From Ectobius pallidus (lineage: Eukaryota; Arthropoda; Insecta; Blattodea; Ectobiidae), in the NCBI GenBank assembly GCA_964059195.1, contig CAXKWD010000003.1, forward strand, positions 22,550,606-22,614,605: a stretch of DNA of 64,000 nt, written 5' to 3'. The notes under the pieces were generated by a model. It saw only the letters and a program-made list of their open reading frames with translations. It was not told the DNA's origin and ran no database searches. The position numbers and the translations under genes are program-made. Positions 1 through 11,197 of this stretch are shown here, in pieces (position 1 is the first letter of the stretch; the number at the start of each line of letters is the position of its first letter).

Positions 1-545
1 AGTTAAGTCGTGCAAAAACTTATTTTAGGCTACTTGAAAAGTCTAATTTAGCCTACATGTTAACCTAATTTATTAACTGGAAGTTCATGTAATTTTGTAC
101 AGAAAAATTGTACACTATTGCTTATTTTAAAGGGTGATCTGCGTTGGCAGAAAGTCTGATAAATAAAATAAATGGTTAATAATAGGAAAGATAGGGAGTT
201 GGATTCGCTACCGCCACAACACACACATACACACGCACTCGGTTTTGCTTGTTCACATGCACACCGCATATCTCCCAAATTACGTGGTTTTGTATCTGGA
301 TGCAGCAGCGAGGGGGCCTATAATTTGTTCCTTCACAACACCGGTAAGCGCCTCTGTTATTTTCTCCGAGTTCAATTAATTGGATTTGGAAGCCCCCAAG
401 TGGGTCGGCCCGAGGTCAGCCCACAATCCACCAGGGAGGGACTGAGCCGTATTTTTCTAAAGTTCCTTCAAGCAATAACGTTTTTAAAACACCTCTTTCT
501 TAGTTTATGCATCCATCTGAAGCGAGCCAACTGTATTCTAAAAAA
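1..545. other. Unassigned intronic DNA with a short CA-rich run
   Basis: A+T-rich DNA. An (AC)n-like run at about 219-238 creates spurious Cys/Val-rich frames on the minus strand. A GC-richer patch at 385-450 is unidentified. Confidence 0.5.
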
Positions 546-700
546 CTTCTCTATCAAGTAGCTCCTCAGTTTGAATCATGAGGCTGAGTGCACCTCGTTC
601 CAGACCTCCTTACCTCAGAAAATCTGAGGAGGTATGGGGATCGAACCCAAGCCTACCGATCCGTAGCCAGAGCCGCTAATCAAGAGACCACGCAGGCGAC
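541..700 (-). mobile_element. SINE family A, partial copy
   Basis: It contains CTCTATCAAGTAGCTCCTCA followed by the pyrimidine-rich CCAGACCTCC segment, then GAGGAGGT, then a degraded tRNA-like head read on the minus strand (box B as ATCGAACCC on the plus strand at about 640, end at GCAGGCGAC). The same order recurs at 14224, 27071 and 44168. The 3' body portion is missing. Confidence 0.75.
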
Positions 701-745
701 AACTGTATCCTCCCAGGACTTAATTTTATTTCTAATACACCAAAT

Positions 746-1199
746 TAGGGTTGAGCATCCGATGGCCGATGTTTTTAAAACATCGATGTTCTCATGTCGA
801 TGGTCGATGTTTCCTACATCGATGAAAAACAACCGATGTTTTTGCTACATCGATGTTTCTCCCCGACATCTAAACTATTTACAGTATTTTTTTCATTAAT
901 TTTGATAAATTAATCATGAATTCATTACTGAAGTGGACATTGAGAACGTATTGGCATAAAATTCCCAAAACATCGATTCTTTTACCTCGATAGCTTTCAT
1001 GGAAATATTTCAGTTTATTTAAGGATTTTGCCTAATTTTCTGAAACCATGACTTTTTTTTTAAATGTAGGGCTACATCGATGTTTTCCGTCAAAATACAT
1101 CGCTGTCTTCAGGTCTATGCTATCGTCACATCGATGGTTACCGATAGTTTTAATATCGATGGTGAACATCGATGTTTTAACTATCGATGGTCATCCCTA
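746..1199. mobile_element. hAT-like MITE rich in CATCGATG palindromes
   Basis: Terminal inverted repeats are TAGGGTTGAGCATCC on the left and GGTCATCCCTA on the right. The flanking octamers CACCAAAT (738-745) and TATCAAAT (1200-1207) match at 6 of 8, as expected for an old 8 bp hAT target duplication. The interior carries ACATCGATG about six times (near 780, 816, 847, 1073, 1128, 1166) and other TCGATGG half-sites, so the strand can fold extensively. There is no coding sequence. Confidence 0.72.
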
Positions 1200-1605
1200 T
1201 ATCAAATTGACACACACCTAATAAAACGCCTTAAGAAGGAGTTTCGCTTATAGATTTGTATCTTCAACAATACCTGTGGGCCTACCCGGAACATTTTTGG
1301 TACCCGTCATTTTCAAATTTAGTTCCATTCCCGCATTTCGATTAACCTGAAAAAAGCGGGGTTATCTTTAGGTTTATAAAATAATTTACTACGCAATATG
1401 AAGTAAGAAAGTTGGTATTGCCCAAACTTAGAGAAGTCTTTATGTTACGCAATATTTCTGCTGAGGTGGAGGTAAGAAAAATCCGCATCAGGATTCCGAA
1501 CTTTTCGTTTTCAGTATTGGAAATTTTATACTTTGTACCATGAAAACTGTTTCATGGAAAGTTTCGAAACAGATTAAAATACAGATAATGATTAGTCCGG
1601 TATTA
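1200..1605. other. Unassigned intronic DNA
   Basis: A+T-rich, with no recognisable gene or repeat boundary. Confidence 0.5.
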
Positions 1606-1978
1606 TAAACACTACCTAAATGCAATATCAGTCCTTTATGATTACATTCCAGAGGCCAGAAGGGCTAGGACAGAAATTTGAATTCTGTGTGCGTGTTGGG
1701 TGTGCTATTGTTGTATATGGGTTGTTCTCCAGGCACTAAATCAGCACAGAATCCACGCTCGAAGTAACAATTACCTCAGCCACCCAATACCCAGACATCT
1801 CTGCTTATCCTGCCCAATCTCATCGTTTCCACTATCTAATACACGCTATTCTAGATTACATGTGTTACACTATTTCATAAAGATTTCGTATAAAACTTGT
1901 ATTCATCAGTACATCTGTCAGCAATCCATTTTCGATACCAAAGTTTGGGGGATGATTCTAAGTCAAAATAAAGTATAT

Positions 1979-2044
<66 letters not shown>
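1606..2044 (+). mobile_element. Candidate retroposed transcript ending in a 62-base poly(A)
   Basis: A canonical AATAAA lies at 1967-1972, and an uninterrupted run of A covers 1983-2044. This is the arrangement of a polyadenylated RNA copied into DNA. The sequence just after the tail (CCGGATATTG) partly matches CCGGTATTAT at 1597-1606, a possible imperfect target duplication that would set the left edge. A 94-codon open frame inside (1700-1984) resembles nothing I know and reads into the tail, so I do not call it a gene. The source could be a LINE or SINE 3' end, or an mRNA. Confidence 0.5.
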
Positions 2045-2046
<2 letters not shown>

Positions 2047-2966
2047 GGATATTGTTGGTACGATTGTTAAAACTTTCAGAGTTGAAAATATAATCATTCA
2101 ACAATTAAAATCACTAGTGAGTATACGATAATAAAATATCTTTATATTTTAATATAATGCATTAACATAAAGCTTATATTTAAGCCTTTATGCAATTTTT
2201 GCGGCGACACACATGTACCTCAATAGCGGTGAAAAGGTTAAGTTATTAGTGCTAAAATATTTCAAAGAAAGAAAAGACAAATCGACATAATAGGTCCCAA
2301 AAATGTACCATGTCAAAGAGTTTTCTTGCATAGTTTTCTGAGGATGACTTATTTGACAGATGATTTATGTATTCGTGTACTTTTTAATGAGAATAAAAAA
2401 TACATAAATGTTTTATTTCTAGGAAAAAACATGAGTATTCACTCTAATTTATGTCTGGATTAAGAAGTCTATAAGAACCTCAGTTTATTTATGAAAAAAA
2501 GTTTAAGCAGGAAAATAGAGTCTCATCGACGTCAGAACACTGTTATCTATAAGGCCCTCTGAATTAATACTTTTCCGTGGATTAGAAATTTTCCATTTAA
2601 AAAATGGGTTCAGTATAAGGAGAATGTGAAAAAAACTTAAAGAATCCAAATAAATTATTAAATTAATTAAGTGCACGCCCAATTTTAAAAACAAATAGAT
2701 TCCTAATTTTTTACGAAATAGGAACAAACATTTATATGCTGACATAAGTTAAACCGATAAATATATTCGTATTTAAGATAGAAGTAGATTTTGAATAAGC
2801 CGCGGAATGTGTATGTGTAGGAGTGTATAAAATGTTTGCTCAATATGTTTCACAAGATTTAAAGATAGGCTAATTCCAAATCCCACAGAACTAGCTCATC
2901 TATGGGATTATTCTAGAGCTATCCTCCACTGTGAGAGGCTATTGCCAATATGGGATTCTTCATGGC

Positions 2967-3015
<49 letters not shown>

Positions 3016-3690
3016 CTATTATGTTTATTTCTAGGCCTTTATGCAATTTTATACAATAACTTATATGTATTTCAGTAGCAGTGAAAAGGTTAAATGGCGG
3101 CTGCAATGTCTAATTAATAATTTTCGCACTGGAAATTCTACAAGTAATTTTCATCACTAAAACACATCACATCAATCACCAGCAGGTGTTTTTGTGATTA
3201 GGCAGATTAGAAAAACACTAGCGTTTGGTGGTTGCTATGAAAACCACCCCGCACGCCAGGGGAACTTAATTACGAGAGGCCTTGCTGGACCCAGACACAA
3301 ACCCAACTCCCTATTAATTGTGGGAGGATTACAATTATTATCGTGAAAATAACATAGTTTAATACTGTAGCTGCTTTCTGGTTCCGAGAAATACATCTCT
3401 CTCTAGCTTTTAATTTGAGAGAGGAGGAAAGTTGAAGTAGGTTATGATATCTTTCATCCCATATGTGATTATTCATCCATATGTCAAGAGTTGAAAATGG
3501 CGATGTTACAATATATTAAACAAGCGATTATTAATATCACGTCTTTAATATGTGGAGAAAGTATACCGCATTGCCGAATATGAGTTAGAATGGACATTCA
3601 TTTATTACTCTTTGAAAACAAGACCATGTGAGAGAGGAAGAAGGATGCAAGTACAAACACAACTAAGATAACGAGATACCGTTTCGGTTT
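2045..3690. other. Unassigned intronic DNA with two related short segments and an (ATT)n run
   Basis: The segments TTTATGCAATTTT...GTGAAAAGGTTAA at about 2187-2243 and 3035-3095 resemble each other, and more weakly one at 32690-32735. This suggests an old dispersed repeat. A pure (ATT)n microsatellite covers 2969-3012. Nothing coding was recognised. Confidence 0.5.
2969..3012. repeat. (ATT)n microsatellite
   Basis: About fourteen uninterrupted ATT units. Confidence 0.95.
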
Positions 3691-4445
3691 TTAACCTTCA
3701 CAGTTTTATCATTCGGGTCAATATAACCCCAAAAGCATATTTAAAGGAAAATCTCCGCAGTTTTTAAAGCGATGATTTTCAAAATTTATGGCTCTATCCC
3801 TTGGGGTCAACTGCACCCAATATTTGTTTTTATTAATTTGTATATTTTCAACACACTAAAATATATTCCTGCACTGAGTGCCTAGGTCTGTATGACACCA
3901 TTCAAAATTTTCTTTTTCTTTGAATTTAACATTATATAAAAGTATTTACATAAATAGTTGTCCCATTTTCAAGATAAAATGAATATTTTCCCGCCAATTC
4001 ATTAAAACAATGAATTGCAGCGTAAATTACTTGTGGTTTTTATGACCCTAGTAGTACTCACAATCAGCACAACAGCGATAGGCCTAACCTAATAATAGGA
4101 AGGTTCAGTCTAAAAATGCTCCTATAGGCCCTACATAGTTTCCTACTTTCAAGATAAAAATGTATACTTTTATGCCAGTTCATTAAAACAATAAACTGCA
4201 ACACTACCGCGTAAATTTCTTGGGGTCTTTATGACCTCAGTGGACCTCAGTATAACAAACATAACGTGATAGTAGGAAGGTTCTGTGTAAAAATTGCTTA
4301 TATCCACAGGTGGTAAAAAAGTATGCTTTTACAACAGTTCTTAAAAATAATTGCAATATTGCCAACAATTCCCTACTTGGGGTCCTTATGGCACCAGTGC
4401 AACTCAGATAACAGATATCAGATAGCCTGGTAGTAGGACGGTTAA
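3691..4445. mobile_element. piggyBac-like non-autonomous element with tandem right-end units
   Basis: The element is bounded by TTAA on both sides (3691-3694 and 4442-4445), with CCTTC inside the left TTAA and GGACGG before the right TTAA. Subterminal GGGTCAATATAACCCC (left) and GGGGTC...GAC motifs are typical, from memory, of piggyBac ends. From about 3959 the interior is three diverged direct repeats of roughly 175 bp. Each has a Lys-rich A+T lead, a GGGTCTTTATGACC-type motif and ATAGTAGGAAGGTT, which is itself a version of the right terminus. There is no transposase. Confidence 0.6.
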
Positions 4446-4647
4446 ATTTAACTTAAAAATTTTTAATGAAATCGCATTCAAAATACAAACACACGAAATG
4501 TTGTAAATTTCATTACATCATTATTTTGTTTCTGTGTGTTGCCTTGGCGACAATAAACTATGCATGCTTCAATCCACATCATTTAGCTGCATTAAGAAAC
4601 AACTGAAAAGTTAATGTGGATGTCATTCTTTATTACTTGAAACATAT

Positions 4648-4912
4648 ACTTCTTCTTCTTCTTCTTCTTGCGGATTATTTACGGCTGGCCGCCCCAGTCA
4701 TGTGGAGGTGTCTTTACCTATACTAATTTTGTTACGCTTATTTTCCGAGAGAGGTCAGAGGGATAGGTGGTAAGCCCATCACCTCGCAATCCCCCTCCAG
4801 AAACTAAGGTATTACTTGGACGTGAAAGGGCCGACAAATTTTCTCCAGAGGCTCTAATTTAGGTGAAATATAGACTTAACTTTAATAAAGTCTTCTCTAC
4901 TGAGCGTTCACT
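4648..4912 (-). mobile_element. SINE family B, head missing
   Basis: On the minus strand the element ends in an (AAG)n tail (seen as CTTCTTCTTCTT at 4650-4670). The body contains AATTTTGTTACGCTTATTTT, then ATTACTTGGACGTGAAAGG, then CCAGAGGCTCTAATT. The same segments occur in order at 35561-35920 and reversed at 19267-19500. The tRNA-like head is absent here. Confidence 0.75.
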
Positions 4913-5716
4913 TGACTTGCTTTAGAAGGGAACTACAGAATTGTAACAAAAATTGATTAATAAATGAATTGGCCTACTAGAACCATAACGGATGATTATG
5001 TTGTAATTTATAACCTCAACATCTGTTGGTCGTAAACTGCGGGCTTTTTGTAGTTGAAATTAAAATATTTTCTATTAAATAAAACACCGAATGTGAGCAA
5101 CAGTTGTAGATTTCGGAACAAATCATATTGCTAACGTAAACAGCCGCAGGAGTACAGTTTTATGGTATTTCGCGAACACAAAGAAAAGGAGTTATCGGCT
5201 TTATGCGCTGATGAATAGGAATCAGTCTTGGAGGGATTGTTTGGGCGGTGAATGGGGCACCCTCGGGCTGCGCCTTGCATGCGAAAACTAACTATTGGCG
5301 ATACAATCATATGTGAAAAGTCGTTTCCACAGCTGACTTTTTTTCATTCTGTTTCATGAATATTCATGTTTTACTACTGGATTCATCCACTCCCTGACCC
5401 ATTGTGGTCACGACTTGGGCGCTTTTTGATACCACAGACTGGCCGACTTGATAAATACGCATCATTAATATATCAGGAGCAGGTTATATAATTGACAATG
5501 CCAGCCTAACTTTCACGTAACTTAACGGTGTTGTATAAGAAGTAGAGAGGTCCAACTTTCAGGCGCAGAGAAGTAAAGAAAAAAAATTGAGTATTTAGTT
5601 CATATAGGCCTACCAGTATCAATACTGCTTAAAAATACGTGAAATTTCAATCAATCGCACGTGCCTATCGTCATATTTTATCGCTTTCATTTATCGCACC
5701 TACGTGTACTCATTCG
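4913..5716. other. Unassigned intronic DNA
   Basis: No gene or bounded repeat was recognised. A GC-richer patch lies near 5240-5285. Confidence 0.5.
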
Positions 5717-6221
5717 AAGTGCCAGAATGTATGGGGGGAAGGGAAATGTCTGTCCGTCTGTCTATCTGTCCGTGCGTCTGTATACGCGATAACTCAAATA
5801 CGCTTTACCGGATTCTCATGAAACTTGGCATTCGCATTTATAACGTCCGTGGGAAGAAGTCTTATTGCTATTGGACCAAATCGGTTGACCGGTACCGGAG
5901 TAATGCCCAATTTAGTGCCCATTTTATGGTAATAAATTATATTAGAAAGGATTTATCAAATGCAAATCAGTTCTCATAGCAACATATTGTTTTACAGTGT
6001 TCATATACGGCTTTGGAAGTTGTATTACAGGTAGCTTTGACAAATAACACTATCCCCATATTCCTTCACATATGCTTAGCAAACTAGACCTTTGTTCTTC
6101 CGTAAGCCCTGCTTAATGAATCGATCTGGAGCTTAACTCTGAAATCGATTTAAAAAACGAATATATTTTCTGCATATCATAATTACAATTATCACTGATT
6201 AAAAAAGGGATTCTGGCACTT
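5717..6221. mobile_element. TIR element family P (AAGTGCCAGAAT termini)
   Basis: The left end is AAGTGCCAGAATG and the right end is its inverse, ATTCTGGCACTT. The interior begins with a (TCTG/TCCG)n-like run, then CGATAACTCAAATACGCTTT, then CCAAATCGGTTGACCGGTACC, and near the right end GCCCTGCTTAATGAATCGAT. Full or partial copies lie at 17799, 27411, 51695 and 56752. The target duplication is not clear and I see no coding capacity. Open frames of 60-91 codons across the left half are by-products. Confidence 0.7.
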
Positions 6222-6337
6222 TGTTACAACAGTTTACTTGATTTTATTTTAACGCTTTCAGTTATCGCACCTACGTCCACTTATTTTTAATGTAAATTCA
6301 CAAGACTGAATTAGTTCATTAACACTGATCTGTGTCT

Positions 6338-6990
6338 ATACAGTAGGGTAGGCCATGGAATTATTAATTGTAAATTATTTCTATTATTAGTAGGGCTGAA
6401 AATCGATTAAAATTTCTAATCGAGTTAACGCTTGACTTTAATCGATTAATCGACAGATTAACCGACTGATTAATCGGCACACAGGTCGGTATTTTAAACG
6501 AAACCAAAGTGTACATTTAATATTGTTTTACACGTTTAATAACTATTTTATTACACTACAGATAATCAGAAGAAATCCTGAATTAATGAATATCATTAGG
6601 CTATTAGTTAACTAGTGAAAAAATATATACAAAACTTACATTTCTGGTTATTTTTTCAGCCAAGACTTGAGAGACACGAGTTTGTTGACTATATTTAAAC
6701 TACCCTTCAGGTTTCTGAATAACGGGGTTTGTTTGGACACAATAGGCAGAATGACACATGATGTGCCAATGCCGGAGAAGCGAGAGAAAGGAGTTTGGTC
6801 ATTTGATCCATTTCTCGAAAAACGTTTTGCAGAATTCGACTAAACCGATTAATCGGAAAATGTAATTGATCGACGATTAAATGTTTAATCGATTAATCGA
6901 TACAGCCCTAATTATTAGTGTATTTTATGCAGTAAATTTCAACTGATGTTAATTTAAATGGATATGATACAGGATGATTCATGGTAAATA
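6338..6990. repeat. Dispersed repeat interrupted by the hAT MITE
   Basis: The flanks GTGTCTATACAGTAGGGTAG...TTTCTATTATT (6333-6388) and AGTAAATTTCAACTGATGTT (6931-6990) are continuous in the copy at 62388-62515, apart from a few substitutions. Its own family is unknown. Confidence 0.8.
6391..6910. mobile_element. hAT MITE with TAATCGATTAA-rich ends
   Basis: Terminal inverted repeats are TAGGGCTG and CAGCCCTA, followed inward by AATCGATTAA-type motifs on both sides. The 8 bp target duplication ATTATTAG is perfect (6383-6390 and 6911-6918). The surrounding sequence is a dispersed repeat whose other copy at 62388-62515 lacks the insertion, which confirms the boundaries independently. Length is 520 bp, with no coding sequence. 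Confidence 0.9.
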
Positions 6991-7761
6991 TATTACACAT
7001 ATATAACTTCAAGCAATTATGAATGAAACATAAGCAAACAAAACTATGTCAACTATGAGTAATAGTAACATAAACTAGACCATAGCAACAATTCTGACAT
7101 GAGGAATGTAAGAAAGTAACCAAAACGTTATTTTAGCTTCCGCACTACATGAGTAATGCAGTTCTCCTCAATGTACAAGGCTGGGCATTGTAATAGGCTG
7201 TGCTCTTGACAATGCTTTATTACAGAGCTGTGTTTCATTGAAACACTTCATGACAGGGAAAAACACACGTGTTTCCTGCTCAATGAAAACCCTCATTGTT
7301 CTCATATTACTGCATACAATCTATCTTTCCACTACAACGTCACATATTTTCCCTTCTGAAGTGCCTGAGAAGCTCTTTTTTTTGTCTGTTTAAAGTTCTC
7401 ATACTCTTGTAGATGTCTGTCTAGGATACGCTGACACAAATCTGAATGCAGGGTATAGAAGATGCAGCGAATCTGTGTTTTGTTTGGCTACGGATGAATA
7501 GTCATTGGACGTTGATTGGTCTCGAGACAAGAACAGCGAAGAATTTATTTCATCATCTTGATTGATTTGTGATCAATTACTGTGGATTCTGAAGTGAAGA
7601 GGAGAAAATCTTCTGCGCTTTGTTAAGTTTCCTTTTAAACGGATTTTAGTAGCCTAATTTCGGAAAAGAAATGAATTTTCACACCGATGTCGAAATGAAG
7701 AACAGTGTCGAAATGAGCGTTATTATGACACCTTTACCTCACACGTAATAAACGTATTATA
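6991..7761. other. Unassigned intronic DNA
   Basis: No gene was recognised. A small hairpin with ACACACGTGTTT at its centre occurs near 7265. Confidence 0.5.
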
Positions 7762-8384
7762 CGATGGCCGTCCATAAAGTAAGTTTCCCTGAGGCTTTTA
7801 CAGAAACAAAACATAATTTCATAGAAATGTTTATGGCAACATTTTTCAACATATTCGCCACCGGAATTGAGACATTTTTCACTCCGTTGGACCAACGTTT
7901 GAATACGTGCGTCGGAGAAGTCTGCCGCCTGGGATTTGAACCATTGTGTAGCAACCATGCCCGCCTCTTTGTCATTCTTTGTCATTTCTTGAGGTGTAGG
8001 AAAATATGGAAATCAATGGGAGCGAAGTCCGGGCTGCAGGGTGGATGTTTAAACACCTCCTAGCAAGTCTCCTGCAGAAGTTCGGCTGGGAGGTGTTTAA
8101 ATATTCACCCTACAGCCCTGACCTCGCTCCCAATGATATCCATCTTTTCCTACACCTCACAAAATGACAAAGAATGACAGAGAGGCAGAGATGCTTGTCA
8201 TACAGTGGTTCAAATCCCAGGCGGCACACTTCTACGACACAGGTGTTCAAAAGTTGGTGCCACGGTAAGACAAATGTTTCAATTCCAGTAGCGAATATAT
8301 TGAAAAATAGCTGAACACTGGCTTGGAATTGTGTTTTGTTTCTGTAAACGGCCCCAGGGAACCTTACTTTATGGACGCGCCTCG
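7762..8384. mobile_element. Mariner-derived fold-back element (two transposase 3' halves head to head)
   Basis: The ends are inverted copies of a mariner-type terminus: CGATGGCCGTCCATAAAGTA on the left, and the right end read inversely CGAGGCGCGTCCATAAAGTA. Each end is flanked by TA. Arm 1 (7762 to about 8062) encodes on the minus strand a broken transposase C-terminus, with SPDFAPIDFHIF around the third catalytic Asp and WFKSQAADF further on. Arm 2 (about 8086-8384) encodes the same region on the plus strand, with SPYSPDLAPNDIHLF. Both are frameshifted near an AAATGACAAAGAATGACA stretch and carry stops. The arms are about 80% identical by eye, around a spacer of roughly 25 bp. Confidence 0.85.
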
Positions 8385-10516
8385 TAAATGCATCTGGCGT
8401 GACAATACCAAACCAATAAAATGAGGATGGTAGTCCTCTCATTGGTTATCTCTGAACGAGTTCTTTGACTTCCTTGGTAAATGATACATAAGTGGAAGAG
8501 TTCTCCATATGTGAGACAAGGCTATTTGAAATAAAGGAGCCGAAAGCTGTAGCTCCAATACTCCTGCATATTCAACTTTCACCATACAGAAAGCACAGAC
8601 TAAACTTTGCAATATTGAACGTGGATTTTATCGTGATGTGTGAATCGCCGTAAACCATTTTCAGCAATGTCGTCTGGTATGTGAGGAACACTCCCATCGT
8701 ACTTTCGAGATCTCACATCAAAGGTATTCATGATTACCTTCCTGGTTTACTCAGGAATCTCTATCGATATGTTACTTATGTTCTCATTTCGGCATTTCAA
8801 AAGAAACCCCTGTCAAAGTAATTTATTACGTTTAACGACAGTACACAAAACATAAGTAGAGGATCAATTATTTACAGCGAAATTAAACAACAGAAGTTAT
8901 TTTTCGTAGAGTTCAATTGGAATTGCAGGCCAGTTCTCAGTGAAATTAGAAGGGAATTAAATTTCAATTCTGAAAGTAGTTTCCAAACCAATAATTTTTT
9001 TAGTATCAATTATTGTTAAAAATATGGTATAGGATTGCAGCATTTTGGAAATTGTGTAAAACTACCCCTCCCCTATTTATTCTTTACATCTAAAATAATA
9101 CAGCGTATATCACCTTTAAATATGCAAAATTAACTAAGTAAATATATTTTTAAAAACTATATAAACACATTCCCACTGAACTGCCCGTCCATTAAAAAAT
9201 ACTGATTAGGCCTACTAGTCTGTATTTTTGCACGGCACAAATTTCTAAAAAAAAAGTTAAAAGAAACTAAATATTTTGGAAGTTATATGTTTGTTGTTAG
9301 AAGAGCTAGAGCAATGATTGGCTAAAACAAAGGGAATCAAAACCAATAAAAATATCAAAAAATCGTCCTCAGAATTTTGATCGCCACTCAATATCTCACA
9401 CAATTTATAAAACACAGCCGGACCGCAAAGAAAACAGAAAACTCAGTGATCAGGCCCATAGTTTATTTCTTGTATATTATTCTATAAGCTTAGGCTACAT
9501 ATGAAATTTGAATGTTTATTCTTATCTCTTTTCCGTTATTCAATTATAAATTTAAGGCGAATATAGGATTTAGGGCCTGAGGGTTAAGTGTAGCTTATGT
9601 AACTGAAAACCAATATTAAGGTGTCCAATTGACGTAAATGGAATATTTATGAATATGAACTTATTTTTGCCAAGGAGGCGCAAGAATAAATCGAAACACC
9701 TGTGATGAAATTCTCAATTTCAATCCTTAGGAATCATCTAACTTATTTGGCGTTCATAGTGTTTAAGTCTACGAAAAAGCACTAGTCTCCAAATCTATAT
9801 AAGTTACCCATAACTTTTTCTGTAAACGCATTAATTCATTTGCAGTCTTTTGGGAAACATATTTTGTGTCAAATAATGAAAATAAAAAATGAGGCAAGGT
9901 TACAGAAACTTCTTGAAAATTTAATAAATGTATTCTATGATTGCTGCATATTCCCGAAAACATTACTTTCATGGTTACTAGAATTTCTTTTATATTTCAT
10001 AATAAAAGACAGAACCATTTAATATTATATTTAATATTATGGGGGTAGAATCACTAATTCCTATAATCTTATAAGACTCCTTTATCACCTCTGAATAATA
10101 TGTAACATTTAACTATAGTTAACTTACTAAATATACTTAAAATACAAGTCATATAACTTACTTGGCAATCCTGGTAAAGGCAGCAAGAACAAATAAATAC
10201 ATACAAAATATTAATACAGAACACTTATAAATAATCTATGTATACAATCTGTAGAAAGTTGGCAATTTATGAATATATAAATCTTGGTTCAACGAATTAT
10301 GCGTTTTTCAGGGCAATATTTTGGCCCTTTGAATGGAAATACGCTCTGTTATCAAATGTCAAAAGCAAGTAAAGGCGTGGAAACTTTGATATTTTCCTTA
10401 TAAGAGTAAACATTAAAATACTATTAATTCCCTTTAAGCAATGAAAAGTTTGAAAATTAAAAAACAAATAAGGTAAGTTAATGTTTTTTCTCATATTGTG
10501 AAGAGAATTTTAAACT
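8385..10516. other. Unassigned intronic DNA
   Basis: A+T-rich, with no EGF-like exon and no bounded repeat recognised. Open frames of up to 67 codons look random. Confidence 0.5.
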
Positions 10517-10916
10517 TTACTTACTTACTCAATGGCAATAGACAAATCCTAAGCAAGCTAAAGGAATATTATCTACTTTATGGAACCCGGAGATTCATTG
10601 CCGCGCTTACCTGAGCCCGCCATTCAACCCTATCCTATGCTAACTCCATCCAACCATCCCTCGCAAATGCTACTTCCCTTAAATCTATTCTAATACTGTC
10701 CTCCCACCTACGTCTATGTCTTCCAAGTGGTATTTTTCCTTCGGGTCTTCCAATCATTATTTTTGAAATACGTCTTTCCTCCCCCATGCGTGCATCATGT
10801 CCAGCCCATTTTATCCTACTGATTTAATTACCCTTACTATATCCGGTTATGAAGCTCGTCTTTATGCAGTTTTCTCCAGTCCCCATTTTCATCTCTCTTA
10901 GGCACAAATATTGAAT
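10517..10916 (-). mobile_element. LINE 3' fragment, family L (WAGH...RPLGR tail)
   Basis: Read on the minus strand, the fragment carries a frameshifted copy of a non-LTR retrotransposon C-terminus. It starts near DENGDWRKLH, then MKWAGHDARMGEERRISKI, GRPEGKIPLGRHRRRWED and WRARVSAAMNLRVP. It ends in a (TAAG)n-like tail at 10517-10530. In-frame stops and a frameshift make it non-functional. Other copies are at 23858, 35930, 48895 and 50130. Confidence 0.8.
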
Positions 10917-11197
10917 TTTAAACATTAAGCATTTAAAACTTATGTACTTCATAATTACTAAATATTCCACTTTTTTTAAATTTCACTGGAATTAGTCAGG
11001 AACCTGCTGTTCGTGAATGTAAGTTTCTTACACAACGAGTAGGCCTACCTTTTTTACCCCTATTTTGCCTTATTTCTAGCACCTTTTTCCTGAAATCGCA
11101 CCTAAAATGTTATCCCTGATCATCAGGTAAACTAATCTTATTAATTTAGTTTTAAAACCAAGTTGCTCATATTGAATGAATGTAAGAGGTGACTTAC
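10917..11197. other. Intron just downstream of the EGF3-4 exon
   Basis: It contains only the donor site at its right edge and A+T-rich sequence. Confidence 0.6.

Larger units (their letters stand above)
1..11197 (-). other. Downstream intron of the Serrate gene (inferred, right part only)
   Basis: Exon EGF3-4 ends in a good donor at 11197, but no further EGF-like exon is recognisable on the minus strand down to position 1. This stretch is therefore most simply part of one intron longer than 11 kb. An exon lacking repeated cysteines could have been missed. Confidence 0.6.

Noticed and set aside
60..278. Cys-rich minus-strand frame, a possible further EGF exon
   Set aside because: The cysteines come from a CA-repeat and do not follow EGF spacing; no splice sites fit.
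1700..1984. 94-codon frame ending in the poly(A) region
   Set aside because: No recognisable domain, and it reads into the poly(A) tail of a retroposed sequence.
2969..3012. Regularly repeated units considered as CRISPR-like or satellite arrays
   Set aside because: This and similar runs are simple trinucleotide microsatellites; no spacer-repeat pattern exists in the window.
7734..8063. Overlapping open frames on both strands as small genes
   Set aside because: They are shifted pieces of a mariner transposase within a fold-back element.
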